NCBI GenBank assembly: GCA_963921255.3
Contig: CAWUEW020000003.1
Coordinates: 558,001 to 622,000, forward strand
Direction of reading: 5' to 3'
DNA from: JANSYL01 sp963921255
GTDB taxonomy: Bacteria > Pseudomonadota > Alphaproteobacteria > Rhodobacterales > Rhodobacteraceae
Length of the DNA: 64,000 nt
Shown: positions 15,510 through 23,925 of the stretch, in pieces
Numbering within the stretch: the first letter of the stretch is position 1
How the letters are laid out: each line of letters starts with the position of its first letter
Made by a program: the position numbers and the translations under genes
The notes under the pieces: generated by a model
What the model saw: only the letters and a program-made list of their open reading frames with translations
Databases searched by the model: none
What the model was told of the DNA's origin: nothing

Positions 15510-16433
15510 ATGATCAAACAGACCTTTGCCACGCTTCTGGCGGGCGCAACCGCCCTGACGGCCGTTCCGGCCCTGGCTCAAGACTGGCGCGAAGAAGTGC
15601 CGGTGTTCCGCATCGGCCTGCTCGGCGGCGAGAACGAAGCAGACCGTTTGCGCGACCACGCCTGCCAGGAAGCCTACCTGGAAGAGCGTCTCGGCGTTGA
15701 CGTCGAACTGTTCCCGGCCTCGGACTACGCGGGCGTTCTGCAAGGCCTGCTGGCCGGCCAGCTGGAATTTGCGGGCCTGGGGTCGTCGGGCTATGCGGGC
15801 ATCTACCTGCAGGACGCCGATGCGGTTGAACCGCTCTACACCACCATGCAGATCGACGGTTCGCTCGGATACTACTCGGTGATGTACGCGTTGGCCGACA
15901 GCGGCATCGAAAGCCTCGCCGACATGGAAGGCCGCACCCTCGCGTTTGCAGACCCGAACTCGACCTCCGGCTACCTCGTGCCGTCCTACGAACTGGTCAA
16001 CGAAGAAGGCCTCGATATGGAGACCTACTTTGCAGAAACCGGCTTCGGTGGCGGTCATGAGCAGGCCGTGGTTGCCGTGCTGCAGGGCCAGTACGATGCC
16101 GGCGTGACCTGGACCTCGGGCGTGGGCGACATCAACCAGGGTTACTCGCGGGGCAACCTGCGCTCGATGGTGGACCGTGGCATGCTCGACATGTCGGAAA
16201 TCCAGATCATCTGGCAGTCGAACCTCATCACCAACGGCCCGCGCGTGATCCGCTCGGACCTGCCGCAGGAACTGAAAGACCTGGTCATGGGCGCCATGAT
16301 GCAGCTTCAGAACTCGGACCGCGATTGCTTTGACGCGATCAACGACGGTGAATCGATGGGCTACTGGCCGATCAACCACGCGTTCTACGAGCCGATCATC
16401 AACATGCGCCGCGAGCTTCAGAGTTCGCGCTAA
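15510..16433 (+). CDS. phnD: PhnD, periplasmic phosphonate-binding protein
   Basis: The 307-aa protein has a Sec signal peptide (MIKQTFATLLAGATALTAVPALA, cleavage after residue 23) and a PhnD/phosphate-binding-like type 2 periplasmic fold. Family landmarks include FRIGLLGGENEADRL, FPASDYAGVLQGLLAGQLEFAGLGSSGYA and FADPNSTSGYLVPSY, where the SGY loop contacts the phosphonate. It delivers phosphonates to the PhnC-E-E importer. The tandem Pho boxes lie upstream. A strong hairpin just after the stop probably keeps phnD transcript levels above those of the membrane genes. Confidence 0.94.
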   Translation: MIKQTFATLLAGATALTAVPALAQDWREEVPVFRIGLLGGENEADRLRDHACQEAYLEERLGVDVELFPASDYAGVLQGLLAGQLEFAGLGSSGYAGIYLQDADAVEPLYTTMQIDGSLGYYSVMYALADSGIESLADMEGRTLAFADPNSTSGYLVPSYELVNEEGLDMETYFAETGFGGGHEQAVVAVLQGQYDAGVTWTSGVGDINQGYSRGNLRSMVDRGMLDMSEIQIIWQSNLITNGPRVIRSDLPQELKDLVMGAMMQLQNSDRDCFDAINDGESMGYWPINHAFYEPIINMRRELQSSR

Positions 16434-16450
16434 GGCGTAGATTTTCGAGC

Positions 16451-16476
16451 GGGGCTGGTGCGCATGCGCCGGCCCC
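16451..16476 (+). terminator. stem-loop between phnD and phnC (attenuator or mRNA stabiliser)
   Basis: GGGGCTGGTGC (16451-16461) pairs with GCGCCGGCCCC (16466-16476) across a four-base loop, with two G-U pairs. It is followed by GTTTCGATTTTC. This is a partial terminator of the type common after solute-binding-protein genes. Confidence 0.55.
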
Positions 16477-16533
16477 GTTTCGATTTTCGACCGGTGTCGC
16501 GAGGGAGGGCGCCTACCGGGTCCAGGACAAAAA

Positions 16534-17358
16534 ATGGGGACGCGTTCCATGCTGAAGCTTGAAAAACTGACCCGCCGGTTTGGCGACAATGTTGCCGTCA
16601 ACGCGGCCAACATCGAAATTCCCGACGGCCAGATGGTCGGGATCATCGGCAAATCCGGTGCCGGCAAATCCACACTGCTGCGTCTGCTGAACCGCTTGAT
16701 CGACCCGTCCGAAGGCCAGATCCTGTTTGGTGAGGAGGATATTGCTCAGCTGAAGGGCAAGGACCTGCGCAAGTGGCGTTCGGATTGCGCCATGATTTTC
16801 CAGCAATTCAACCTCGTCGGCCGCCTCGACGTGGTCACCAACGTCCTGACCGGCCGCCTTTACGACCTGCCCGCGTGGCGGTCGATGGCCCAGATCTTCA
16901 CGCCGCGCGAACGTGCCTTCGCTGTCCAGGCGCTTGATCGCCTCGGTATGGCGCACACGGCCATGCAGCGCGCTGAAACCCTGTCGGGCGGCCAGCAGCA
17001 GCGCGTCGCGATCGCGCGCGCGTTGGCCCAGGAACCGAAAATCCTGTTGGCCGATGAACCCATCGCCTCGCTCGATCCCATGAACGCCAAGATCGTGATG
17101 GACGCCCTGCGCGACATCAACCGCAATGACGGAATCACGGTCATCTGCAACCTGCATACCCTCGACACGGCGCGGAATTACTGTGACCGCATCATCGGCA
17201 TGCGGGACGGCAAGATCGTTTTTGACGGCACACCGAACCTGCTGACGACCGCCATGGCCCGCGAGATATACGGCGCGGATCATGAGTTTGACGAGGCGTC
17301 GACATCGACCTCGCTCGGCGGTCCGGCGCCCGTGCAGCCGATCCGTGAAACGGCCTAA
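16534..17358 (+). CDS. phnC: PhnC, phosphonate ABC transporter ATP-binding protein
   Basis: The 274-aa ATPase has Walker A GKSGAGKST, signature LSGGQQQRVAIARAL and Walker B ILLADEPIASLDP. The PhnC-specific stretch FQQFNLVGRLDVVTNVLTGRL follows the Q-loop. It energises phosphonate import with the two downstream PhnE permeases. The ATG at 16534 has AGGA six bases upstream; an ATG at 16549 is an alternative. It is followed 17 bases later by the first phnE. Confidence 0.93.
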   Translation: MGTRSMLKLEKLTRRFGDNVAVNAANIEIPDGQMVGIIGKSGAGKSTLLRLLNRLIDPSEGQILFGEEDIAQLKGKDLRKWRSDCAMIFQQFNLVGRLDVVTNVLTGRLYDLPAWRSMAQIFTPRERAFAVQALDRLGMAHTAMQRAETLSGGQQQRVAIARALAQEPKILLADEPIASLDPMNAKIVMDALRDINRNDGITVICNLHTLDTARNYCDRIIGMRDGKIVFDGTPNLLTTAMAREIYGADHEFDEASTSTSLGGPAPVQPIRETA

Positions 17359-17375
17359 GGCAAGGAACCAGCGCA

Positions 17376-18308
17376 ATGTCTGACGCGACCCTTTCCGGGG
17401 CGGCGACCGGCCCCGGGCCGACTGACGCCGTATCCGTTTTTGAACGCCACCGTGCCGAGCTTCGAGCCTCCAAGCGCGTGTGGAACATCATCTTTCTGGC
17501 AGCCTTCCTCGTCTGCCTCGCCCTGTCGATCTACGTCAGCCGCTTCTACCCGGACCGGTTGGCCGAAGGTGTCCCGCGGATTTTCGAGTATTTCGGGACC
17601 ATTCTGCCGAGCCTTGAATGGGACGTCCTGTTCGAGGGGCGTGATGCATCGGGCCGCGCCGTGCCGGGGTCGCTGACCTTCTGGTACACGGATTTCTGGG
17701 ACTATATCGAGCTTCTTTGGGAAACCATCCTGATGGCCATCACGGCCACGCTGATCGGGACGGCCGTTGCCTTCGTGATGAGCTTCCCGGCCGCGGCGAA
17801 CCTCGCCCCCAACTCGTGGGTCTATTGGTTTTCGCGCCGGTTTCTGGAGATCTGCCGGGGCATCCCCGAAATCCTGCTGGCGTTGGTCTTCGTGTTTGCC
17901 ATCGGGATCGGCCCCTTGGCCGGCGTTCTGGCCATCGCCATTCACTCGGCCGGTGCCTTGGGCAAACTCTTTGCCGAGGTGAATGAAAATGCCTCGAACC
18001 GGCCGATCGAAGGCATCGCCGCTGTCGGAGGCAATTGGCCTGAGAAGATGATCTACGGGGTCGCACCGCAGGTGATGCCCAACTTCTTCAGCTACGCAAT
18101 GCTACGGTTCGAGATCAATGTGCGGGCCTCCTCGATCATCGGGTTCGTGGGTGCGGGCGGCATTGGTGCGGAACTGAACCGCGTGATTTCCTTCTACTCC
18201 GATGACCGTGTTCTGGCTGTCCTGATCCTGGTCGTCCTCATGGTGACCGTGATTGATCTCATCTCGGAAGACATTCGTCACCGCTTCATCGGGAAGGAGA
18301 ATTTCTGA
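17376..18308 (+). CDS. phnE: PhnE, phosphonate ABC transporter permease 1
   Basis: The 310-aa inner-membrane permease has about six transmembrane helices; the first is near residues 35-52 (FLAAFLVCLALSIYVS). The cytoplasmic coupling loop reads ENASNRPIEGIAAVGGNWPEK and is followed by the family motif RASSIIGFVGAGGIG. It pairs with the second PhnE as a heterodimeric channel. The stop overlaps the next start (TGATG at 18306-18310), so the two permeases are translationally coupled. Confidence 0.92.
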   Translation: MSDATLSGAATGPGPTDAVSVFERHRAELRASKRVWNIIFLAAFLVCLALSIYVSRFYPDRLAEGVPRIFEYFGTILPSLEWDVLFEGRDASGRAVPGSLTFWYTDFWDYIELLWETILMAITATLIGTAVAFVMSFPAAANLAPNSWVYWFSRRFLEICRGIPEILLALVFVFAIGIGPLAGVLAIAIHSAGALGKLFAEVNENASNRPIEGIAAVGGNWPEKMIYGVAPQVMPNFFSYAMLRFEINVRASSIIGFVGAGGIGAELNRVISFYSDDRVLAVLILVVLMVTVIDLISEDIRHRFIGKENF

Positions 18309-19165
18309 TGCAGATGGCTTCGATTACAACCGTCGACACCGATCAGGTCGACGCGGCGCGGGCCGCCCATCCGGGTGCGTTCCGCACCGCGTGGGACGAG
18401 GTGAAGAAATGGGCCCCGTGGGTGATTGCCATCGTCTATGTCATTGGATCGTTGATCTATTTCGACATTGGGCGGCTGTTCGACGCGTCGGAACGCGCCC
18501 TGCGGCTTCTGCGCGCGATGTTCGTCTGGCAGGACATGGACACCTGGCAATACGCCAACATCTACACGGGCATTGCCCAAACCCTGGCGATGGCGTTCCT
18601 TGGCACGCTTCTGGGAACCATTGGGTCGCTCATGGTGGGCTTTCTGGCGGCCAAGAACGTGATGCCGTTCCGCGTCGTGCGCCAGATCGTCCGGCGGTTC
18701 CTCGACATCCTGCGGGGCATTGACCAATTGGTCTGGGGCCTCGTGTTCGTCCGGGCCGTCGGCCTCGGACCGCTGGCCGGTGTGCTTGCGATCTTCATCT
18801 CGGACCTCGGAACGCTCAGCAAGCTCTACTCCGAATCGATCGAGAATATCGACCGCAAGCAGGTCGAAGGCGTGCGCGCCACGGGCGCCGGTCCGCTGGC
18901 AGTTATTCGGTATGGCTACCTGCCGCAGGTTCTCCCGGTGTTCATCTCGCAATCCCTGTACTTCTGGGAATCCAACACCCGTTCGGCGACGATCCTCGGG
19001 ATCGTGGGGGCAGGCGGCATCGGGATGATCCTGATCGAACGCTTCCGGGCACAGCTTTATGACCAGGTATTCTTCGTGGTCTTGAACGTGTTGGTTCTGA
19101 TCTTCATCATCGACTGGCTGTCCAAGCGCATCCGCTTGTGGGCGATCGGAGAGAAGAGCCACTGA
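18308..19165 (+). CDS. phnE: PhnE, phosphonate ABC transporter permease 2
   Basis: The 285-aa permease is homologous to the preceding one, with the coupling loop ESIENIDRKQVEGVRATGAG and the conserved TRSATILGIVGAGGIGMIL. Two PhnE proteins in tandem are usual in alphaproteobacterial phosphonate importers. A single base separates its stop from the acyltransferase gene, which is therefore part of the phnD-C-E-E operon. Confidence 0.92.
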   Translation: MQMASITTVDTDQVDAARAAHPGAFRTAWDEVKKWAPWVIAIVYVIGSLIYFDIGRLFDASERALRLLRAMFVWQDMDTWQYANIYTGIAQTLAMAFLGTLLGTIGSLMVGFLAAKNVMPFRVVRQIVRRFLDILRGIDQLVWGLVFVRAVGLGPLAGVLAIFISDLGTLSKLYSESIENIDRKQVEGVRATGAGPLAVIRYGYLPQVLPVFISQSLYFWESNTRSATILGIVGAGGIGMILIERFRAQLYDQVFFVVLNVLVLIFIIDWLSKRIRLWAIGEKSH

Positions 19166-19166
19166 C

Positions 19167-19787
19167 ATGGCAAAAAAGACACTGACACTTGCGCCGACCC
19201 TGCACCCCGAGGCAGAGGTCGGCGCAGACGTCACACTTGGCAATTACACCGAGGTGGGGCGTCTGACGAAAATGGCCCAGTGCGAGATGGGGGACTATTC
19301 CTACATCTGCGACTTCGGGCATGTCATCTGGACGACCATCGGCAAGTTCACAAACGTTGCCAACATGGTCCGCCTGAACCCGGGCAATCACCCCACATGG
19401 CGCGCCTGCCAGCATCACGCGCTTTACCGCGCCGAGATGTATGGGTTCGGCCAGGACGAAGATGAGTTCTTCGAGTGGCGCAAGCAGCATTGGGTCACGG
19501 TTGGCCACGATGTCTGGATTGGACATGGGGTGACCGTTCTGGCGGGCGTCACGATCGGGACGGGCGCAGTCGTTGGGGCAGGGGCGGTCGTGTCCAAAGA
19601 CGTGCCGCCCTATACGATTGTGGGCGGCGTTCCGGCAAAACCGATCAAGCGCCGCGCGACCGAGGCCCAGGAAGAGGCGTTGATGCGCATCGCCTGGTGG
19701 GATTGGGATCACGAACGGTTTGGCGCCGCCCTTCCGGATTTCCGGGCCCTGTCGTTGGACGCTTTCATCGAAAAATACGACGCCTGA
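19167..19787 (+). CDS. phosphonate-cluster hexapeptide-repeat acyltransferase
   Basis: The 206-aa protein has a left-handed beta-helix (hexapeptide) acyltransferase fold of the xenobiotic acetyltransferase type. Visible landmarks are the early coils (GADVTLGNYTEVG), a loop with NPGNHPTWRACQHH, and the late coils WIGHGVTVLAGVTIGTGAVVGAGAVV ending in the VGGVPAKPIKRR cap. A family of this form travels with phn operons. It may acetylate aminoalkylphosphonates before C-P lyase, in the way PhnO does with an unrelated fold. That is inference. It is the last gene of the transporter operon. Confidence 0.85.
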   Translation: MAKKTLTLAPTLHPEAEVGADVTLGNYTEVGRLTKMAQCEMGDYSYICDFGHVIWTTIGKFTNVANMVRLNPGNHPTWRACQHHALYRAEMYGFGQDEDEFFEWRKQHWVTVGHDVWIGHGVTVLAGVTIGTGAVVGAGAVVSKDVPPYTIVGGVPAKPIKRRATEAQEEALMRIAWWDWDHERFGAALPDFRALSLDAFIEKYDA

Positions 19788-19869
19788 TACCCGAACAGCC
19801 ACGGTGCGATAGCCGGGCCGTGCGCGCGCGGGCGCGGGGATTTGACGCGATGCGCGCGGGGGGCATCCC

Positions 19870-19900
19870 TTGACCCTCCAGTGGTGGGAGGGTTTATATA
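19870..19900 (+). promoter_or_regulatory. CueR-type copper-responsive promoter of copA
   Basis: TTGACC (-35, 19870-19875) and TATATA (-10, 19895-19900) are separated by 19 bases, the over-long spacer characteristic of MerR-family promoters. A dyad fills the spacer: CCCTCC (19874-19879) and GGAGGG (19887-19892). This matches the layout of CueR sites. The regulator is encoded immediately downstream of copA. Confidence 0.85.
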
Positions 19901-19934
19901 CAGGGCTGCATTTGATCTGCGAGCGGCCCCTGAG

Positions 19935-22454
19935 ATGTCACACGCCTATACCCTCCCTATCACTGGTCTGAACTGCGCGTCCTGCGTTGGACGCGTCGAT
20001 CGGGCGATCTCGGCACTCGATGGGGTGGACGACGTGGCCGTCAACCTTGCGACCGAGACCCTTAGCTTTTCGGCACGGGACCCCGCGCACGTCGAACAGG
20101 TCGTGGAAACATTGGACCGCACGGGATACCCGGCGCGGGCGACGCAGATTGCGTTGGATGTTGAAGGGTTGAACTGCGCCTCCTGCGTCGGGCGGGCCGA
20201 ACGGGCCATGGCCGAGGTTGCGGGGGTCGAGACCGTTGCCGTGAACCTCGCGACAGGTCGCGCGACGATCGCCGGGGTCGAGGGCATCCTCGATGTGGCC
20301 GCGCTGCGCCGTGCAAGCCGGGACGCCGGGTATCCGGCCACGCCGGTGGTCGACGCCGGGCAGGACCCAAGCCAATCCGACCGCCACGCCCAGGAGGCCA
20401 CGCGCGCCCGGCGGCGGGTTTTGCTGGCCGGGGTGCTGACCCTGCCGGTGTTCGTTCTGGAAATGGGGTCACACATGATCCCCGCCATGCATCATTGGGT
20501 GATGGCAACGCTTGGGATGGGGACAAGCTGGACAATCCAGGCCGTCCTCACGGCCCTTGTGCTGGTCGGGCCGGGGCGCGCGTTTTACCGTCTGGGCGTC
20601 CCCGCGTTGCTGAAGGGCGCCCCCGACATGAACAGCCTTGTGGCGCTTGGGACAGCGGCCGCGTTCGGCTATTCGATGGTTGTCCTGCTGGCCCCCGGCC
20701 TTCTGCCGAGCACGGCGCAAGCGGTCTATTTCGAAGCTGCGGCCGTGATCGTGACCCTGATCCTGCTTGGCCGCTTCCTAGAGGCCCGGGCCAAGGGCCG
20801 GACCGGGGCGGCGATCAAGACGCTGCTTGGGTTGCAGGTTCGGTCGGCCCGTGTCCTGCGCGACGGGGCGGCGGTCGATGTGGCGCTGGACGACATCCTT
20901 GAGGGCGACACCCTCATCCTGCGCCCGGGCGAGCGGGTGCCACTGGATGGGGTCGTCGTGACCGGGCAAAGCCACGTGGATGAAAGCATGATCACGGGCG
21001 AACCCGTTCCGGTGCTCAAGGGCGTGGGCGACGAGGTGATTGGCGGCACAATCAACGGCGACGGGGCGGTGCAGGTTACCGTGACCCGCGTCGGCCAGGA
21101 CACGACGCTCGCCCAGATCATCCGAATGGTGCAGGACGCGCAGGGCGCAAAGCTGCCGATCCAGGCGTTGGTCGACCGTGTGACGATGTGGTTCGTGCCG
21201 GCTGTCATGGCGGCCGCGGCTCTGACCTTTGTGGTCTGGATTGTCTTCGGGCCTGATCCCGCGTTGACCTATGCCCTGGTCGCGTCCGTATCCGTCCTGA
21301 TCATTGCCTGCCCCTGTGCGATGGGGCTCGCGACGCCGACGTCGATCATGGTTGGGACCGGTCGCGCGGCCGAATTGGGTGTGCTGTTCCGCAAGGGCGA
21401 CGCCCTGCAATCCCTCAGCGCGGTGGATGTCGTGGCCTTCGACAAGACCGGAACCCTGACCGAGGGGCGCCCGGATGTGACCGATATTGTTCTTGCCGAG
21501 GGCGTGAACCGCGCCGACCTGCTGGCGGTGCTCGCGGGCTTGGAGGTGCATTCCGAGCATCCCATCGCCTCGGCCATCATGCGGGCCGCGGCGCGTGACG
21601 GGGTGCAGCCAGCGCCGGTGACGGCGCCCGATCCCCTGCCGGGTTTCGGGATACAGGGAACAGTCGCCGGTGACAGTGTTCTGTTGGGATCGGGGCGTCT
21701 GATGGCCGACCGCGACCTCGATACGTCCGGCTTCCGCGTGGCAGAGCAGCGCTTTGCGCAGGAGGGCCGCACGGTGCTGTTCGCCGCGCGCGGCGGCGCC
21801 GTCGCGGGACTGATCGCGATTTCCGACGCCGTGAAGGCGTCTTCGGCGGCGACCATCGCGCAGTTGCATGACGCGGGTCTGAAGACCGCCATGATCACCG
21901 GGGATCGGGCTGAAACGGCACAGGCTGTTGCCGCTGGCCTCGGGATTGACCGCGTCGTGGCCGGCGTGCTGCCCGACGCGAAACAGGCGACCATTGCCGA
22001 TCTTCAGGCCGAAGGGTTGCGCGTGGCCTTCGTGGGCGACGGGATCAACGACGCACCCGCCCTGGCGCAGGCCGATGTTGGCATCGCCATCGGAACCGGA
22101 ACGGACGTGGCCATCGAGGCGGCGGACGTGGTCCTGATGTCCGGCGACCCCCAAGGCGTCGCGACCGCCCTGCACGTCTCCGGACGGACGATCGCGAACA
22201 TCCGACAGAACCTTGGATGGGCCTTTGCCTACAACACCGCGCTGATCCCAGTGGCCGCCGGGGTGCTCTATCCGGCCTTCGGCCTTTTGCTGTCTCCGGT
22301 CTTTGCGGCGGCCGCGATGGCCTTGTCGTCCGTCTCGGTCGTGACAAATGCCCTGCGCCTGCGCGGACTGCGTCCGACCTCCCATCAACCGACGCAGAAC
22401 GGGACGCCGGGCGGCGGAGCGGTGCGGCGCATGAGCACGCAACCCGCGGAATAG
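19935..22454 (+). CDS. copA: CopA, Cu(I)-exporting P1B-type ATPase
   Basis: The 839-aa ATPase has two N-terminal heavy-metal-associated domains (GLNC14ASC17 and GLNC81ASC84), eight expected membrane helices and the intramembrane copper motif C459-P-C461. The phosphorylation site D503KTGT and the hinge GDGINDAPAL are also present. It pumps Cu(I) from the cytoplasm to the periplasm. I start at the ATG at 19935 (MSHAYTLPITGLNCASC), 34 bases after the predicted -10; a longer upstream frame would overlap the promoter. cueR follows after 25 bases, giving an autoregulated efflux module. Confidence 0.94.
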   Translation: MSHAYTLPITGLNCASCVGRVDRAISALDGVDDVAVNLATETLSFSARDPAHVEQVVETLDRTGYPARATQIALDVEGLNCASCVGRAERAMAEVAGVETVAVNLATGRATIAGVEGILDVAALRRASRDAGYPATPVVDAGQDPSQSDRHAQEATRARRRVLLAGVLTLPVFVLEMGSHMIPAMHHWVMATLGMGTSWTIQAVLTALVLVGPGRAFYRLGVPALLKGAPDMNSLVALGTAAAFGYSMVVLLAPGLLPSTAQAVYFEAAAVIVTLILLGRFLEARAKGRTGAAIKTLLGLQVRSARVLRDGAAVDVALDDILEGDTLILRPGERVPLDGVVVTGQSHVDESMITGEPVPVLKGVGDEVIGGTINGDGAVQVTVTRVGQDTTLAQIIRMVQDAQGAKLPIQALVDRVTMWFVPAVMAAAALTFVVWIVFGPDPALTYALVASVSVLIIACPCAMGLATPTSIMVGTGRAAELGVLFRKGDALQSLSAVDVVAFDKTGTLTEGRPDVTDIVLAEGVNRADLLAVLAGLEVHSEHPIASAIMRAAARDGVQPAPVTAPDPLPGFGIQGTVAGDSVLLGSGRLMADRDLDTSGFRVAEQRFAQEGRTVLFAARGGAVAGLIAISDAVKASSAATIAQLHDAGLKTAMITGDRAETAQAVAAGLGIDRVVAGVLPDAKQATIADLQAEGLRVAFVGDGINDAPALAQADVGIAIGTGTDVAIEAADVVLMSGDPQGVATALHVSGRTIANIRQNLGWAFAYNTALIPVAAGVLYPAFGLLLSPVFAAAAMALSSVSVVTNALRLRGLRPTSHQPTQNGTPGGGAVRRMSTQPAE

Positions 22455-22479
22455 CGTCCAGCCCGAGCAGGAGGCCGTG

Positions 22480-22890
22480 ATGAACATCGGAGCCGTTTCG
22501 AAAGCCGCCGGCGTGCCGGTGAAAACAATCCGGTACTACGAGGATGTCGGGCTGATCCGTCCGCTGCGCAGCGACAATGGGTATCGCAGTTTTCGCGACA
22601 GCGACGTCCACAAGCTGCGCTTCCTTGGACGCGCCCGGGCGTTGGGTTTTTCGATGGCCGATTGCCGTGCGTTGCTGCAGCTGTACGAAGATGACGCCCG
22701 CACCAGCGCCGAGGTCCGAGAGATCGCCCGGAACCACCTCGATGAAATTGATCAGAAGATCACCGATCTCACGGCCATGCGCGCCACCCTGGCCGAGTTG
22801 GTGCAATCCTGCGCAGGCGATACGCGGCCCGACTGTCCCATCCTGGTTTCGCTGTCCCAGGACGCGCCGGAGGACCGCCCGACGGACTGA
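22480..22890 (+). CDS. cueR: CueR, MerR-family copper-responsive regulator
   Basis: The 136-aa protein has an N-terminal MerR winged helix (MNIGAVSKAAGVPVKTIRYYEDVGLI), a dimerisation helix and the metal loop C111-x7-C119 (CAGDTRPDC). A serine near position 76 (ARTSAEV) is typical of the monovalent Cu/Ag/Au sensors as opposed to divalent sensors. It should activate the 19-bp-spacer promoter of copA when bound to Cu(I). AGGAGG lies five bases before the ATG at 22480. Confidence 0.93.
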   Translation: MNIGAVSKAAGVPVKTIRYYEDVGLIRPLRSDNGYRSFRDSDVHKLRFLGRARALGFSMADCRALLQLYEDDARTSAEVREIARNHLDEIDQKITDLTAMRATLAELVQSCAGDTRPDCPILVSLSQDAPEDRPTD

Positions 22891-22957
22891 GGGTTCGGGG
22901 CCTCTGGTCATCTTGTCCGCCCCGTTCTAAGCAAAGACTGCATCGGGGGGAGGGGAT

Positions 22958-23848
22958 ATGCTCTACGACATTCGTCATCCGGATTTTGAGGCCCTGATTG
23001 TCGAGGGCGCCACGCGCACGCAGTTGGCGACGGGGTACGAATTTGTCGAGGGGCCGGCCTGGCATCCGATCGCGCATCACCTCACCTTCAGCGACATCGC
23101 AGGGAATACGATGTATCGTTGGGCGCCGGGCGACGCGGCACCGTCGGTTTTTCGCGCACCCAGTCAGAAGGCAAACGGCAATACCTACGATGCCGAGGGC
23201 CGCTTGCTGACCTGTGAACACGCCACCAGCCGCGTGGTCCGTCTGGAGCACGATGGCACACTGTCCGTGCTGGCCAGCCATTTTGGTGACAAGGAACTAA
23301 ACGCGCCCAACGACATCATCGTCACGCGCGACGGCACCATTTGGTTCACCGATCCGCTTGCGGGCCGAAAGCCGTTCTTCGGCATCCCGCGTGACCCGGA
23401 ATTGGACTTTCAGGGCGTTTGGAAGATCAGGCCGGGCGCCACCGGCGCCGAACCGGTCGCACGCGATTTTGAGCTGCCGAACGGATTGTGCACCGACCCG
23501 GAAGAATCGCGGCTCTACGTCAACGACACGACCCGCAAACATATCCGTGTCTATGAACTGGGCGCCGATGGTCAAATCTCGGGCGGATCGGTCTTCGCAG
23601 ATCTGACGGGGGATGCAATCGGGGTGGCCGACGGGATGAAATGCGACACCACGGGCCGGGTCTGGTGTACTGGACCGGGGGGCGTGCATGTGTTTGCCAC
23701 CGATGGCACGTCGCTGGGTGTCTTCTTAATGCCTGAAAAGACGGCGAATTTCACGTGGATTGGGGCCGAGCGGAACACCCTGCTGGCAACATCCAGCACG
23801 TCGCTTTACACGATCCCGGTCCATGCCATGGGCCACCACCTGTTCTAG
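22958..23848 (+). CDS. SMP-30/gluconolactonase family protein
   Basis: The 296-aa protein is a six-bladed beta-propeller lactonase/regucalcin homologue. The expected metal-binding residues are visible: E31 in EFVEGPAW, Asn in LNAPNDIIV and Asp in VADGMKCD. Family members hydrolyse sugar lactones such as gluconolactone. There is no signal peptide. It sits between cueR and glgP, separated from glgP by 77 bases, and is not obviously part of either operon. Its substrate cannot be decided from sequence. Confidence 0.85.
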   Translation: MLYDIRHPDFEALIVEGATRTQLATGYEFVEGPAWHPIAHHLTFSDIAGNTMYRWAPGDAAPSVFRAPSQKANGNTYDAEGRLLTCEHATSRVVRLEHDGTLSVLASHFGDKELNAPNDIIVTRDGTIWFTDPLAGRKPFFGIPRDPELDFQGVWKIRPGATGAEPVARDFELPNGLCTDPEESRLYVNDTTRKHIRVYELGADGQISGGSVFADLTGDAIGVADGMKCDTTGRVWCTGPGGVHVFATDGTSLGVFLMPEKTANFTWIGAERNTLLATSSTSLYTIPVHAMGHHLF

Positions 23849-23925
23849 GCGGGTTCGGGCCCGTCTGGCTGGCCCCGGGCTTGATCCTTTGAGCGATTGC
23901 ATTGGCCGAATGACGGACTAAAACA

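Noticed and set aside
20778..22487. 569-aa antisense ORF opposite copA
   Set aside because: It is a high-GC shadow with Arg/His/Gly-rich composition and no domain. copA has clear catalytic motifs on the other strand.
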